Shown here: positions 11,701-25,024 of the stretch, piece after piece
Layout of the letters: each line of letters begins with the position of its first letter
Position numbering within the stretch: position 1 is the stretch's first letter
Assembly (NCBI RefSeq): GCF_019097595.1
Contig: NC_080727.1
Location: 8,702,001-8,766,000, forward strand
From: Hemibagrus wyckioides
Lineage: Eukaryota > Chordata > Actinopteri > Siluriformes > Bagridae
DNA: 64,000 bases
Direction of reading: 5' to 3'
Notes under the pieces: model-generated
What the model saw: the letters and a program-made list of their open reading frames with translations, nothing else
The model's database searches: none
Told to the model about the DNA's origin: nothing
Translations under genes and position numbers: made by a program

Positions 11701-14700
11701 CGTGAAGCAAACTACAACAGGACAATGACTTAAAACATACCTCAAAATCCTTTACCTCATGACATAAACCACCCACCAGGGACAGGGACATCACCTGGAT
11801 ACCTTTTTATACAACTGTGATCCACCCAAATATGTACATAATTTGCAGGTATTAATATGAATAGACTTTAATTGGCTAGTTAGGATCTAGTCAAAAACTC
11901 AGAAACTAGTCAAAAAAAGTCAAGATGTCGTAGTATTTAAATACTGACCTATAATGAACTATAAATGAACATTACACCAATTTAGAGGTGTGTCAGCCTT
12001 ATTTCTCAAGACTACTCCGGGTGTTAAAATACATAACTAATGGGGTGTTAAAATACATAACTAGCTGAGGCTCCCTGGCATTTCCGAGGATCTTCAGTGT
12101 CATTAATTATTTAGAGCTAGCAATTAGGTTCCCTTATCTGTCTATACACATTCCAGAGGAAACAGCTCAGTGAATGAAAATAACACTACAGTCTAAGAAG
12201 ATTAAGGTTGTATTTTGTTTTGTTTTGTGGCTCTGAAAAAGATTACAATGGAAACTAATATTATGAATTATGAATGGTTTTGTGATATCAATTAAAACTG
12301 AGCAGGAAAAAACGCTGAATGACTACAAACCAGACCACAAAGTCTTTAAAATGTGGTTGAGCTTGTACTATGCATCATTTATCGCATCTCAGAAGCATGT
12401 TACAAACAGGGTTTTGCCTAAGATGGCAATTACTACCTACTCCTAAAGATTTATGCTATCCCTTTAGACAGGATTCCAACGCTTTCAAAGCATCAGAAAG
12501 GCACTTCAGCTCACTATCCCAACTGACCATCCACTTCCACAGTGATTGGCCATTAGAGACACATGAATGAATCGGGTGCAGAATCCTACGGCAGCTACAA
12601 CAGCATTTCTCACACCATTTCCTCAAGCGTGCCTATCATAATAATGTGCTTCATTGTAGCATATCTATTAGTTTAACTGCAGTTACTATCCAAATAGTAG
12701 TTATAAAATCATATGTATTTGCGTTTACTTAAATCATTTTAAAGCATGTTTTTAACTGATCCATTAATAAAACAGTTTATCTCTGCTACTCAGTCACTGA
12801 ATTATTTAGAAAGTTGGTCACTACTTTTTCTGCACATCATCACCTCTTTTCTGAAGGAATCAGTGCTTTGGGACATAAATGAACATTTAATTAATATAGT
12901 TATCTGTTTTAGAAACATTTTAGGCTGATGATGTCGGAAATAAAATATTTTAAATGTATAGTCTTAATGTTGCGATGAAGGAGCTCTTCCTCAGCAGATG
13001 GAGCACCCTTCCCAACCCCTGACCCCTGTGGAGGGTCACAGCAGGTGGAATTGTGATAATTACCCATACAGCATTGCAGTGCAGTGAGCCAAGATCTCTC
13101 TCTCTCTCTCTCTCATTCAAGATGGTGTCTTTTTTTTTCTCTCTTTCATCAACAGACTGTTTATCTTTCAGACTTTTTCCGCCTCACTATCTCTCACTCT
13201 CAGTCTCTTTCTTCATCAATAGCTCTCTCATCCGTTTGTAGATTCCTTCCTCCCATTGTTTAGTCTTCATACAGTGCCACATATCAATTGTACATTCTGT
13301 AACACTGCAGATAAAGTGTACAGCCGTATTACATGTTGTATAACACTTATTACTTCTTCATTACTCTTACATGAAGCAATATGATTTATTACCTCCAATT
13401 ATCTGGGGACTAATACACTATTCGCATTGCAGGACAACAAGAAGGAGGCATTAGGAGGTCTGTCTTTTGTGAATCTATACTATTGGATACTTAGTCATTT
13501 TACTCTTTCTTATATACCACATTCTTTATGAATAGAAATACATTTTAACCTTCACTTATTAGTTTCCATTCAGCAATGTTCCTAGTTTATCCTGGTTATG
13601 GTTGTGGTGGATCTGGTGTCTATTGGAAGTCCATTTAAGACTGTAATGCCAAACAGTTCTGATGCTAATATTAACTAACTTGATATCTAAGAGACAGGTC
13701 ATTCATTTTTGTGATAACGATTAGCTTGCTACCCCTCATATGCCACATGCACTAAATGTGGTTAAAAACCCAGTTTTAGAAATGACAGAAAACGTGTCAT
13801 CGGGGTGAAAGCAAAACAGCAAATGTTCTCACCATGTCTCAATGTCAAGTGCTTTCAAGGCTAGGAAATGGTGTTCTTTCAGTTTTTTCCATTCCCCACA
13901 ATTATTTGCTGCAGCATATGTCATAATGGCAGAAAACACCAATAGAAATACTGTCCCTTCCGGTGACTAACACAAAATATTTATTTAGCTAATAATTCCC
14001 AGGTTAGTTATATTTGTTGCGTGTCCCTGCCATGCCTATGTCAGTAAATCACAACAGGTTGGTGCGACCTACTTAAGTCATCTTGATTATGTGTTACCAA
14101 TTGCTGAGAAGAAGCCCACTTATGCCAGTAGGGCTCTCTTACCCTAGCTAAATCATTGACATTGAGACATCCGATTTGAATTTCCAGCAATCATCATAGA
14201 ACTCTTAATCCAAGCCCTACTCACTGGATCAGCCACTATGCTTTGTTTTGTGTATCATATAATCATAGACTAGAAAGTAAAATGATGGGGAAAACAATCC
14301 AAGTTTAAAATTACATTTGAAAACCTGAATGAATAAATACTATTGTTAGATTTCATGGTTCAGAAAACAAATAATTTTATAAACTAGCTGATTTTTTTAA
14401 TTAATTTTTTTGCTCAGACTGGATTAGATTTCATGACTTCATAATTGAGCGTCATGTATAGGTCCAAAATGTGTATGAGTTTCTCCACAATTTCTCTAGT
14501 GTTTTCCTACAACTCGATACATCCTCTAAAGCTTCAGCACGAAGAGTTCATTGCTATAACGGCAGAACAGCAGAGGATGCTTGCTAGGCGAGAAAACAAT
14601 ATCTACAGATGACAGTGGGTGAGTGAAAATAACAGCTTTGGCCCAGTATGTTGTTCTTGATGATCTGCCATGATCTGCCTTTAACACAGAGGGATTCCAC

Positions 14701-14885
14701 TGTACATGAGCACTTTTCCAAAGAGAATAAAAATCTCTTATTGCAACCTGACTGCATCAATAGTAGCTAGATTATTACCTTCAAAAAGAGTGAAAGACAA
14801 GTTCAGTGGTGTTTGTGGCACATAGTTAATTAAGTCCTACGTGTTTTACTCTTTTGGTATTGGAAAATACCACAAAACATTAACT
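11701..14885. other. Gene-free stretch
   Basis: I recognise no gene. A 21-bp sequence (gggtgttaaaatacataact and one more base) is directly repeated at 12019-12039 and 12043-12063. A TC run lies at 13097-13114. The rest is AT-rich DNA in which conserved noncoding elements could be hidden, but the sequence alone does not show them. Confidence 0.5.
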
Positions 14886-14889
14886 TGAA

Positions 14890-15353
14890 CACCGATCAGC
14901 CATATTATGAGCACTGAGAGGTGAAGTGAATAACACTGATTATCTCCTTATCATGGCACCTGTCAATGGGTGGGATATATTAGGCAGCAAGTTTACATTT
15001 TGTCCTCAAAGTTGATGTGAAGCAGGAAAAATGGGTTAGCGTAAGGATTTGTCTAAGTTTGACAAGAGCCAAATTGTGATGACTAGACACATCTCCAAAA
15101 CTGCAGCTCTTGTGGGGTGTTCCTGGTCTGCAGTGGTCAGTATCTATCAAAAGTATCCTTTATGTCCTGCAAATCCCTCAAGTCCTGTAAGTATCCTTTA
15201 AGTCCTGAAGGTTGCGAGGTGGGGCGCATGGAGGCTCCACTGTGCAACCTAGAGGACTTAAAGGATCTGCTACTAACATCCTGGTGCCAGATACCACAGC
15301 ACACCTTCAGGGATCTAGTGGAGTCCATGCCTTGATAGGTCAGGGCTATTTTG
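14890..15353 (+). mobile_element. Tc1-like element, subfamily II, internally deleted
   Basis: It begins with 'caccgatcagcc' and runs through the 5' region (tgggatatattaggcagcaa, then a Met-Gly-like start mutated to 'atgggttagcgtaagg'). It then jumps to the transposase 3' region ('gggatctagtggagtccatg'). Between 15160 and 15215 the sequence 'tcctttaagtcctg' has multiplied into a small tandem array. The right terminal repeat is missing, so it is a dead copy. Confidence 0.75.
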
Positions 15354-16800
15354 TATTATTGTTATTGTTAGTATTATTCGGCAGAAATGATCTGTTCTGC
15401 TGAAATTACACTGAGTTTTATTTAAGTGGGCAAGTCTAAACATGAACGATCATGTACAAGGCCACACACACACACACACACACACAAACTGAAACTCATA
15501 AGTTGTCACCATTGTCAAAATCTCTCATAGAAAATTGAAAAAAATCCTACTACTAATCAAACCAAAACATTTTAATGGTCTGCTCAATGCAATGAATAAA
15601 ATTTCTGTTGTTAAAAGTTTGATGCCTTTACAAATTAGTAACTGGTAACTTTCATAATCTATGTCATTTCTGACCTTTCACTGTAATCAGGACTGATCTA
15701 GAGTGCAGCTTATTAATATTTCTTGCACATAAACCTATCAGTGCAGCAAAGCAGAGAGAAGGATTATGAGTAAGCATAGTTTGCAGAGGAGCCAATGTGC
15801 ACACCTCCGAAACAGCACGTGACGCAAATCTGCAGTGCTGTGCGTCAGGCAAACGCTGATGTGTTAAGCAGGGGTTGAATGAACCACTGTTCATTTCTTT
15901 CTTTAGTGAATATAGACAGTTGATTTTTCTTGGAAAAGGTTACTTACCAGGAGTACCTCAAACTGGAATGCTGTTACAAGTTAAACGGGAAAATACGACA
16001 GCAAAAAAGGAAACAGATTCTGGGAGCTATTAATCTCTCTTTGTGCCAATTCCATGCATGTGAATATTAACACAAATTGTAGACCTGAGAAAAGTCAGCT
16101 AGTAGAAAACAAGAGGATCATCGATGCTCACTTGATTTTAGCCAACCTAAGTAAGACCGGTCTGTTTTTAGACCCTCGCAAGTCAAAATTGTTAAACACA
16201 GACAACTTTGCCGTTCAGCAATAAGGCAACGTGTGTCAGGTCGTGGTCCTCAATGAAAATACTTTCTCTTTCTCACATCCAGTGCCTTACTACATTCTAC
16301 ATCCTTTTATTTTTCTTCTACAGTGAAATGCTAGCCTTTTGTTTGGGTTTCTTTACCTTCTATACACACACTTACACAGACATCTATGTGCCCAGATTTA
16401 CAAAAGCAAAAGTTTTGTTCAAAAACATGTTGAACAGTTTCATCAGATCTCAGCAACCAAGCAAGACAAAACAAAGTACAGTGGAAAAGCTGAGCAAGAA
16501 TGTCTAACATACTGTGATAATTCTCTGTTTAGCTTGGCTCCCTCAAGAACAACATCTGCTCACTTACCACGAGGCTTCTCTGAATAGTTCCATGTTAGTT
16601 GTAACATAAAAATTGGTCAGGAGAGTGTAACACAGTACCGCTATCTGTATCTGTTTAGTGCTCCAAATATTAGTATCTGTATCTGAACTAAAAGTGGGAG
16701 TGACCTAATCTGGGAAAGTCCACCCAGGGGTAGAAATGCCAGCGCTTTTAGCATGGTCTGTGAATTCTGGCTCCTCAACAGTACTTCAACTTCTTATGCG
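15354..16800. other. Gene-free stretch with CA microsatellite
   Basis: A CA run lies near 15462-15486. No coding exon or RNA gene recognised. Confidence 0.5.
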
Positions 16801-16807
16801 ACAGATA

Positions 16808-17354
16808 CACCGACCAGGCATAGTATTATGACCACCTGCCTAATATTGTTTTGGTTCCCATTTTACTGCCGAAACAGCCCTGACCTGTCATGCACTGTGT
16901 ATTCTGACACCTTTCTATCAGAACCAGCATTAAGTTCTTCAGCAATTTGAGCAACAGTAGCTCGTCTGTTGGATCGGATCACACGGGCCAGCCTTCTCTC
17001 CCCACGTCCATCACTGAGACTTGGCCGCCCATGACCCTGTCACTGGTTCACCACTGTTCCTTCCTTAGACCACTTTTGATAGACTCTGACCACTGCAGAC
17101 CAGGAACACCCCACAAGAGCTGCAGTTTTGGAGATGCTCTGATCCAGTTGTCTAGCCATCACAGTTTGGTCCTTGTAAACTTGCTGAAATCCTTACGCTT
17201 GCCCATTTTTCCTGCTTCTAACACATCAACTTTGAGGACAAAATGTTCACTTGCTGCCTAATATATCCCACCCACTAACAGGTGCCATGATGAGGAGAGA
17301 ATGAGTGTTATTCACTTCACCTCTCACTGCTCATAATGTTATGCCTGATCGGTG
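16808..17354 (-). mobile_element. Tc1-like element, subfamily II, non-autonomous
   Basis: Both terminal repeats are present ('caccgaccaggcatagtatt' left, 'atgcctgatcggtg' right) between TA dinucleotides, so the ends look complete. About half of the interior is gone: the transposase middle and 3' part are deleted, joining 'gaaacagccctgacct' directly to 'tattctgacacctttctatc'. The N-terminal helix-turn-helix region remains on the minus strand. At 547 bp it resembles a MITE-like deletion derivative. Confidence 0.85.
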
Positions 17355-17356
17355 TA

Positions 17357-18505
17357 TATTGTAAGATCCTGTTTACACAATTATTATTTTTGCTTGTACC
17401 TACCTGTGATACTTCCTAAAAAATCATTGGTACTTTCCAACATAAAAACAAAGCACCGCACCCCAGACAGTTACTAAAGACCGCTGCATGTGCACAAAGA
17501 TCAAGCTGAAAGCATTCAGAAAGTGTGACCTTAAACTGTGCAAGAAACTACAGTATGGACTATTGATTTCTATCTAAACAAAAGACTCAATTTGATCAAT
17601 CTGCAGAAATAACTCTTCAAAGAACTGAAGATACCAAGCCATTTAATTTGGTTTCAAGTTCTCTTTTAGGCCTACAAATTATTGTGACTGGCGAAATAAA
17701 TACTATTGAATTCTTCAACAAATTGTCCCATTGTAACAGTCTCATTTTTGTTGTAATCATCCGCATTTTCATTTTTTGCCAGCGTTCCTTTCTCACTTGA
17801 TCGCCTGAGTCATTCCTGACATTATGGAAGCAGGTTCATTTGATTCCTGTACATAATATCTCCTAAATGACATGTTATGCTGGAGAGGAAAGACACCGGC
17901 TTGTGTGGGTAGTGACAAGCTATCAATAAAGAGTCACACGATCTCAGCTTAGTAGCAGGGACATGAATTGCAATCACTCGATCTGGGTTGTGTGACAGAT
18001 AATGGCTAGGACAATACAAACTGCCTGTAACAGCTGCTTTTATACTGTGTGATTACAGCGATGTTTTAAGATCATTACTTGTCATACTGTACGAGAGGAT
18101 CCTGATAAATCCTTAGCCGCATTTTAAAGCAGACTGTGTTCTTCGTGTCAGATTATATGATGAATATCCACTAATGATAGATCTGCGCTGAAAGAAAATC
18201 ACTGTGCTCTGTTTGTCAACAATCAGCACGATCAGGGCTCGTGATGAAAATGGGCTCGCATAAACAGAAACAACTGTCGGCTATTCCCACTACCATATTT
18301 GTCGATGTATCATGAGTTTTATGTAATACTTTGACACTCTCCTACTAGAGGTTTTCAAACAAGGGGTCATAGACGTGGTCACTCTCTGAGACTTTAATCA
18401 AATATTTCAGACATTGTCAGGATTTCTTTTTGGTTGTCTTTGGTCACAATGGCACCAAACTGGCTGCATCATGCACAGAATTCTTTGACAATGTTTGCTG
18501 AAGAC
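17357..18505. other. Gene-free stretch
   Basis: No gene or mobile element recognised. The part around 17,860-18,060 is less repetitive than its surroundings and could be regulatory, but nothing visible proves it. Confidence 0.45.
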
Positions 18506-18508
18506 ATA

Positions 18509-18975
18509 CGCTATATTGGCAAAAGTTTTGGGACACCCCTCCAAATCACTGAATTCAGGTGTTGTTTTTCAGGGGTTGGGATTGGCCCCTTAGTTCCAGT
18601 AAAAGGAACTCTTAATGCTTCAGCATACCAAGACATTTTGGACAATTTCATGCTCCCAACTTTGTGGGAACAGTTTGGGGATGACCCCTTCCTGTTCCAA
18701 CATGACCGCACACCAGTGCACAAAGCAAGGTCCATAAAGACATGGATGAGTGAGTTTGGTGTGGAGGATCTTGACTGAGTCCTGACCTCAACCTAATAGA
18801 ACACCTTTGGGATGAATTAGAGCGGAGACTGTGAGTCAGGCCTTCTCGCCCAACATCAGTGCCTGACCTCACAAATGCACTTCTAGAGGATTGGTCCATA
18901 AACACAGTCCTAAACCTTGTGGACACCTGAATTCAGTGATTTGGAGGGGTGTCCCAAAACCTTTGGGTATCATTG
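18509..18975 (+). mobile_element. Tc1-like element, subfamily I, 5'-deleted internal copy
   Basis: Left end 'cgctatattggcaaaagttt' and degenerate right end '...gggtatcattg' sit next to TA. After about 60 bp of terminal repeat the sequence enters the C-terminal half of the transposase. The frame at 18434-18778 contains LGPLVP-like and [17 protein letters not shown] stretches, then stops where the catalytic SPDLN segment should begin (tgactgagtcctgacctc). Unlike the fold-back copies, both halves keep the same orientation. Confidence 0.85.
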
Positions 18976-18977
18976 TA

Positions 18978-20585
18978 TGATTCCCATGTATGGTTAAACT
19001 CTTAACACTAACCTTAAAATTTCTTTTGAGTCTTCTGTTCTCAGCTCCCATCAAGAAAGACTCCACTTTTTGTGTGTTTTAGCCTATCTTTTTGTTTAGA
19101 CTGTGCTGGATTGTTCTTAACAACAGTGAGATGTGCTTATTTTGTCTTCTAAGTATCTTGTCTTTTTTTTTTTTAATTTTCTTATTTTCATTGTTCAGAT
19201 ATGATGCTGTTTTATGATATTTTCTGACCATTTTGTGCGGTCTGTAATGTGGTGACTGTGTGATAATAGGCTGCACACTACAGGTGCAGGACCATGTCTT
19301 CATAATGAGAAGATTAATCGTGACCAGGAGGTGACTGTACTGTTAGTTCAACTGCAGCATTTCCCTTTGCCCTACATCTCCATTTTTGACAGTCTCCATT
19401 TTTCTCACAGCTGGCTTACTTTTTGCCACTGACAGTGAAATCACACTGACCGTAACTATATCCCCATGAGCTTTTTTCTCCTGGTAGCTAAGGAAAGATG
19501 TCCAGAAACTTATGTGATTATGTTAACATATCACTTTGCTAAACCAGTAATAGTGGTTTAGTTAAAACCTGGCGTTATTCTCTTAGTCTGATTGCTAGGA
19601 TCACGCACAATAATCATCAAAAATTTATACATAATATGCTTTTTAAATAAATTAGAATCTTCCATTAGGAAATGATAGCTAAGGATTATTTATTTGAAGG
19701 TAATCTACTGCACCTTACTCAGGCGGTCTCGTAATTTTATGTGACAGTTTGTCATCATCTTATGGATTGTTGTTCCCTGCAGAGATTCACAGAGAGAGAA
19801 GAATTATAGTCTAAGAACCGGGCCGGTATTAATTAGCGTAATGGAGATCAATGGTCTATATGTATATATAGAAAATCGTACAGTATACAGGATGGAAATG
19901 TCATCCTGTGAAATCATTAGGCAAAACAAATTTGTATCACAAACTGGATATTTAATGCAAACGAGCTGCAGTGATTAATGTGATAATTACATCTAGGACT
20001 GATCACGCAGCAAAACTTTCAATATACTAAACTTTTTGTAAATGTTTATTTATTTCAATGCTTGCTATCCTCCCATTCATACACTGACTTTGCATTACAT
20101 TTGACGCTACGGAAAAAGCCCATCTCCCACACCTCGAGTCAAGAAAAATCTGGGCACCTCAGAGATGTGAACCACATAAATGTAAGCTACATGAGAAGGG
20201 GGAGCCCAGAAGCCGCATAACCCCTCTATCAATACAAGGAACTTCCTCAGAGTAAATCATGTTGGAAATGTCAAAGAGTCTAAATACAGCACATGGTAAT
20301 TTATAAAGCAATTGCGCACGAAATTTCCAAACAGTGTATAACTCTGCGGAGAGTTAAAAGTGTAAAGGAAATGTGCATTATTTACAGTATATATATATAT
20401 TATTTTTTGTGTGTGGTCTTAGCAAGCAAGCAGCAAGCAATACAAGCGATATGAATATTTGGCATTCTGCAAGCATACAACACATGATTTTGGTACTGAA
20501 ACGTTATTCTCCTCATCATCATTATCATTATTATTATGAAAACATGGCAGTAGGTGAACTGGCTATACTAAATTGCTACTAAGCT
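18978..20585. other. Gene-free stretch
   Basis: I see no coding exon. The minus-strand frame at 19079-19303 overlaps a poly-T run and has no family features. Confidence 0.5.
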
Positions 20586-20599
20586 TGAATGAGTTTGTG

Positions 20600-20760
20600 T
20601 GTGTGTGTGTGTGTGTGTGGTGCCCTGAGGTGGACTGCCAGCATTTTTAAGGTGTGTCTCCACCTTGTGCCCGGTGTTCCTGGGATAGGCCTCTATATCC
20701 ACTGCAGCCCTGACCAGGTTAAATTGCTTACTCAAGGTGAATGGATGAATTAACATGAGC
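20600..20760 (-). mobile_element. SINE 3' module fragment
   Basis: After a GT run at 20597-20618, the minus-strand sequence carries the same teleost SINE 3' module as at 5030-5210 ('tataggcctatcccagga'-like order, then 'cacaaggtggagacacacc'). It is truncated and diverged. Confidence 0.45.
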
Positions 20761-20779
20761 CACACTGACAGTACGACTA

Positions 20780-21246
20780 CTGCAATGTAAATGACACAAA
20801 CAGGAACGCAGGAAAGGGAGTGTGAGATTTTTTACATCAGCACTTGAAACTTCTCACCACACCAAGCTCCAATTTACCATCATCACGTCGTCTAAATGAA
20901 ACCAAACTAATGACGATGAACTTAAGTCGATGCTCACGGACTGCGCTTTGTGGCGCGTGGGAAGGAGGGAGGGGGCCGTTATGACTCACTACCGATGTCC
21001 GTAACGACTCAACTTACTGAGTCGATTCTTTTGGATCAGACCCGTTTAAATGAATCGAACTGTGCTACTCACAAATCACAGGGCACAAGCTGATATGTTT
21101 GTGGTCTGAAAAGGTTTATATTCTCAGAAAAAAGCACCATGGCATAATTTCTTGTAATCCTATAATCCTGTTTTATTGCACAACCCTAACTTAAACTCAA
21201 ATTGACTGTGTCTGTACAGTTTGCACACCTTTCAGGAAGATTTTGC

Positions 21247-21307
<61 letters not shown>

Positions 21308-22000
21308 GACAGAGAGAGAGAGAGAGAGATTTGCAGAAAATAATTTCAGATGAATCCATGTATAGTTTTGTGTTTTGTATCTGGTGTAATGAAAGGAGGA
21401 TTTATAATTAACAAAGGTTTTAATTAGTAATTTCCATTATTATCTTATTCAATCCGCTTTAGCGTCCAAACAGTCGCTCAGATTTAACACATTATATTGT
21501 GTGTTTGATTAGTATGGAATTAAACCATATGGAAACTGCTGTGATTAAATCATATATCTTAGTTCAGCAAGAATCACATTACTTTGATAAAATGCAAATA
21601 TAAGATTTCATATCCTTCAAATGCACAATTTTGACCCTGTATGGCATGCACTAAAGTTTGCATGGTAATATGCAGTGTAACCAAACATTAAATATCACAT
21701 TTTAATTGCCAACAGCACATGCCATAAACGCATGTACAACAACACAGTCACAAACGTCAGCGTCACAAGTTCAATACTAATTTAACAAACGCAATAAGAC
21801 TCAGCTACTTGGTGAAAAAAATAGATATAACATTGACAAAATGTATTAACTGGTACCTCTGCAATTGAATTGGCATTTCTGAAACAAGAAAAAGGCTTGA
21901 AGAGTTGGATTTCTTTTCATTTTGCAGAAATGAAATAAATGCTGGAATTGCATGATAATAATAATCTATTGCATTTTTTGTTTGTTTTAAACTAAATTGG
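20780..22000. other. Gene-free stretch with (AT)n and (GA)n
   Basis: An AT run at 21250-21302 abuts a GA run at 21303-21329. Near 20985-21060 the motif 'actgagtcgattcttttgga' resembles the reverse of a motif at 22345-22415 ('agagtcgttcaaaagaatga'). The two could be ends of one old element. No gene recognised. Confidence 0.5.
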
Positions 22001-22009
22001 GTTCAAGCA

Positions 22010-22195
22010 CCAGCACCGCCATGTTGCCACTGTTGGGCCCTTGAGCAAGGAAGGCCCTTAAACCTCTCTGCTCCAGGGGCACTGTATCATGGCTGACCCT
22101 GCGCTCTGACCCCAACCTCTAAGGATGGGATATTCGAAGAAAGATCATCACTGTGCTGTAATGTATACGTGACAAATAAAGGCTATTTCAATTAA
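22010..22195 (+). mobile_element. tRNA-type SINE, catfish-like, 5' degraded
   Basis: The series 'gttcaagcaccagcaccgcc' (B-box-like), 'gccactgttgggcccttgag', 'tcatggctgaccctgcgctc' and the terminal 'tgacaaataaaggctatttc' follows a SINE family that I associate with siluriform genomes. It contains small internal duplications (aaggaaggccc). This is one of the main hints to the host lineage. Confidence 0.65.
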
Positions 22196-22389
22196 TGACT
22201 AAATATCAAAGATTCTTTGACCATAGTTATATCATTTCGATGATATATTTGTCATCGTGATGCTAAATCTGTTATCGTAATCAAAGTATCACCAACAGCA
22301 CTGGTGGTAATTTAAATAAAAGAGACCATTCGAAAACTCGAAAATTCATTCATGTCTACGAATCGATTCACCTTAAAGAGTCGTTCAAA

Positions 22390-23000
22390 AGAATGAACCG
22401 ATTCGCCGCTATGACTCACACACAGGCGTCGCGCGAGCATAGAGCATGATGGAAGCGTTAGAAATCGAACTTAAATAAAAACACCATGGAAACACAAGAG
22501 GGGGGGAAAAACCCTCATTATGTTCTGTATTGTCTCATTCAGGCTTAACGATTAACATATCTGGTCGAAGTAGCCAAAAGAGAAAATAGTGATACTGTAC
22601 GGGCATCAACCGTTAACAAATTAGTGCGCGCGCGCGCGTGTGTGTGTCGTTGTTTTACTTACATATTAATAGGAATAAGGCTTGAAGTCTTGATAAGCAG
22701 GTGTGTATCTGCCTTCAGCCGCTATAGCCCGGGAGATGAGGCATTTTATTTTTACATTTTCACGCAAAAACGGATCTAGAAAAGCGTGCTTTTTTGTTTT
22801 TTTCCACTTCTGTGAAATAAATAAGAAATAAAGCACGCGCTCCTTTTATTGCTCGTCACGCGCTTGAACCCTTTCAGAGCTTTAATTTCGTTGGCATGAC
22901 GCTCCTTCGCGGCGGCTTTCCAGCACGAGCACTTGGCCGGTTTTTTTATGTTGCGTGCAGCAGACCGGGTCCTAGCGCCGACAGGATCAAATTCCAAACA
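22390..23000. promoter_or_regulatory. CpG-rich patch, possible promoter of an unseen gene
   Basis: CpG density is much higher than in the surrounding AT-rich DNA (cgtcgcgcgagc near 22427, a CG run near 22627-22638, cttcgcggcggctttcc near 22905, tcctagcgccgac near 22970). On the minus strand a TATA-like 'acataaaaaaacc' and a CRE-like 'gcgtgacgagc' lie near 22850-22950. No coding exon is recognisable on either side, so promoter activity is inferred from composition only. It could equally be remnants of a CpG-rich repeat. Confidence 0.3.
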
Positions 23001-23592
23001 GCGCATCAACAGGTTGCAGGAGATTTAACGTCATATTTATATCACTATCAAAAGTTTGGGTGAACCTAACCATAACAGTGATATGTGATCTTTGAGCAAC
23101 CCTTTCTTTTCCAGATTTAGTCCCCCCCCTTTTGCTGCCTTTTGAATGGAAGAGTACAGGTAGCTCTAAGAAGAAGAGAATTACTGCCCAGCAGACTGTT
23201 TTGCATTGCTGGTCAAAGAGGGACAAGTTAAAAAAAAAAAAAACTGTTCTAGGTAGGATAATATGGTGTAATCTAGCTAACAACACTCCATATATATTGT
23301 ATTAATTGCAATTTTGCAATAAAAAACAAAATAACTAAATAAAACAACTTTTCTGAATTTTATTTCAATAGTTCCTATTATTATCAACAAAAACATACCA
23401 GATGTTGTGTTGCAACATTTGTACAAAGTCTGAGTACACTGTGTGTTTCACTTGCAACGAAATTTCTCTGACGTTCCCTTGCATGCACTAAAGTGGCATG
23501 TGAAAATCAGTAATGTGTACAGGTCTTAATCACTTTCAGTATGTATTCATTATTCCCTGTAGAATTTTTGATTGTTTTTTTAAATTGTGGTT

Positions 23593-23660
<68 letters not shown>

Positions 23661-25015
23661 TTATGTTAAATAACTATTACAAAGGTATAAGCTAATGTTA
23701 CACTGAATTGCTCTCCTGTCAAGGCATTATGCTTTTGTGAGGCAGCATGCTCACTGTCTCATTTAGCTGCAGAGAGATCTATAGAGAGATCAAAATGTGC
23801 TATTTGAAGCCCATTGGGACAGGAATTGTGCTGCCCCATGCACCAAGGGGTAGGAGAAGCAGTGGACAATGTTATGGTTTTTTACCTCAAATATGGCTAG
23901 TTTGAAAGTACTCAGCTAAAAATGAGCTGCTAAATTGCCTATGCCTATAGTCATAAGCTGTATGGTGTAGAATGCACTGTGCATGGTAGAATATTTCATG
24001 TTTATGTCAGATGTTGATCAAAATACAGCTTTATGAAAAATATAAATAATCGTATTGTTAATTAAATTTAGCCATAATAAATTTATGGCATGATTTACCA
24101 AAATATTTGCACAAAATAATGTATGATACTGTTGAAAAATAAATATGGCTATGTGTGAGCTTTTTATAGATACTTTATAAGACATGACTCAAGCAGTAAG
24201 CTGGATGGAACCTGGTGGTTTGTTAGAGATACACTGATCACAGCACTCATGTACCATGCAAAATCACAAGCAGGTCATTTGTGATCACTGTACGTTTTTC
24301 TCAGTGAGTGGCTTGATTGTGTGGAACAATGGACCCACATTGCGCGTATGACTTCAGCTATTGAGCAAAGAGTGTATTGCAAGGTCATCAACAATGAGTT
24401 GGCAGACGAGGGTTCAGTAAGGATGACAAGGTAAGGAGAGCAGTGTGTTGATTTTGGAAAGAAGACATACTTAGAAGTAGCAACACACATGAAAAACATT
24501 TCTTCCATTTTCTCTCAGTGCAATCTGTGAATGTCAAGACAAGCAGGGCCTGGAACATGTTGGTCTATCTATGGCTTGGAGGTGAGAAGGTAGAGTGAGT
24601 TTAATGGTGTAGAAAAAATGCTGTGATGAAGGTTGAGGTGGCAGTGTCAGAGGGCAATTCTGAAAAACGACGGCATTGGTGGCAGAGATGACAGCACTGT
24701 AGAAGAAAACAGATGGGGCCGGGTTTTAAAGTTTCTTTTGTACCCTTGCACTAAATTGACGTATAGCATAATCAAGTTTAGGGTACTTTAGTGGGCTTTT
24801 TTTCCATCAGGGCTATACAACCGCTGAACTATTCATCGCTTTATGAGAAATATCTTGACAGTCTTGACAATATGCATATTTATTGAGTACATGACTACAA
24901 GGATGAAAATGGGGTAGCAGTAATGGGGGGGGGTGAACTGGATTAAAAACAAACACACAAACAAACATTGGTTAAAAAGTCCCAGAAAAATCTTTTCAGA
25001 AACATCCCTATACAA
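23001..25015. other. Gene-free stretch upstream of WDR91
   Basis: I find no gene or transposon here. A GATA tetranucleotide array lies at 23593-23660. A purine-rich, regular sequence at 24540-24720 (repeated 'gtggcagtg'/'gaggtg'-type words) has no recognisable product. Confidence 0.5.
23593..23660 (+). repeat. (GATA)n microsatellite
   Basis: About 17 perfect GATA units. A second, longer GATA array (as TATC on the plus strand) lies at 58853-58993. Confidence 0.97.
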
Positions 25016-25024
25016 ACACAAACA

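Noticed and set aside
22776..23286. Minus-strand frames over the CpG-rich patch (77 and 99 codons)
   Set aside because: Their amino acid content follows from GC-rich and poly-T sequence. There is no domain, and no convincing splice sites join them to other exons.
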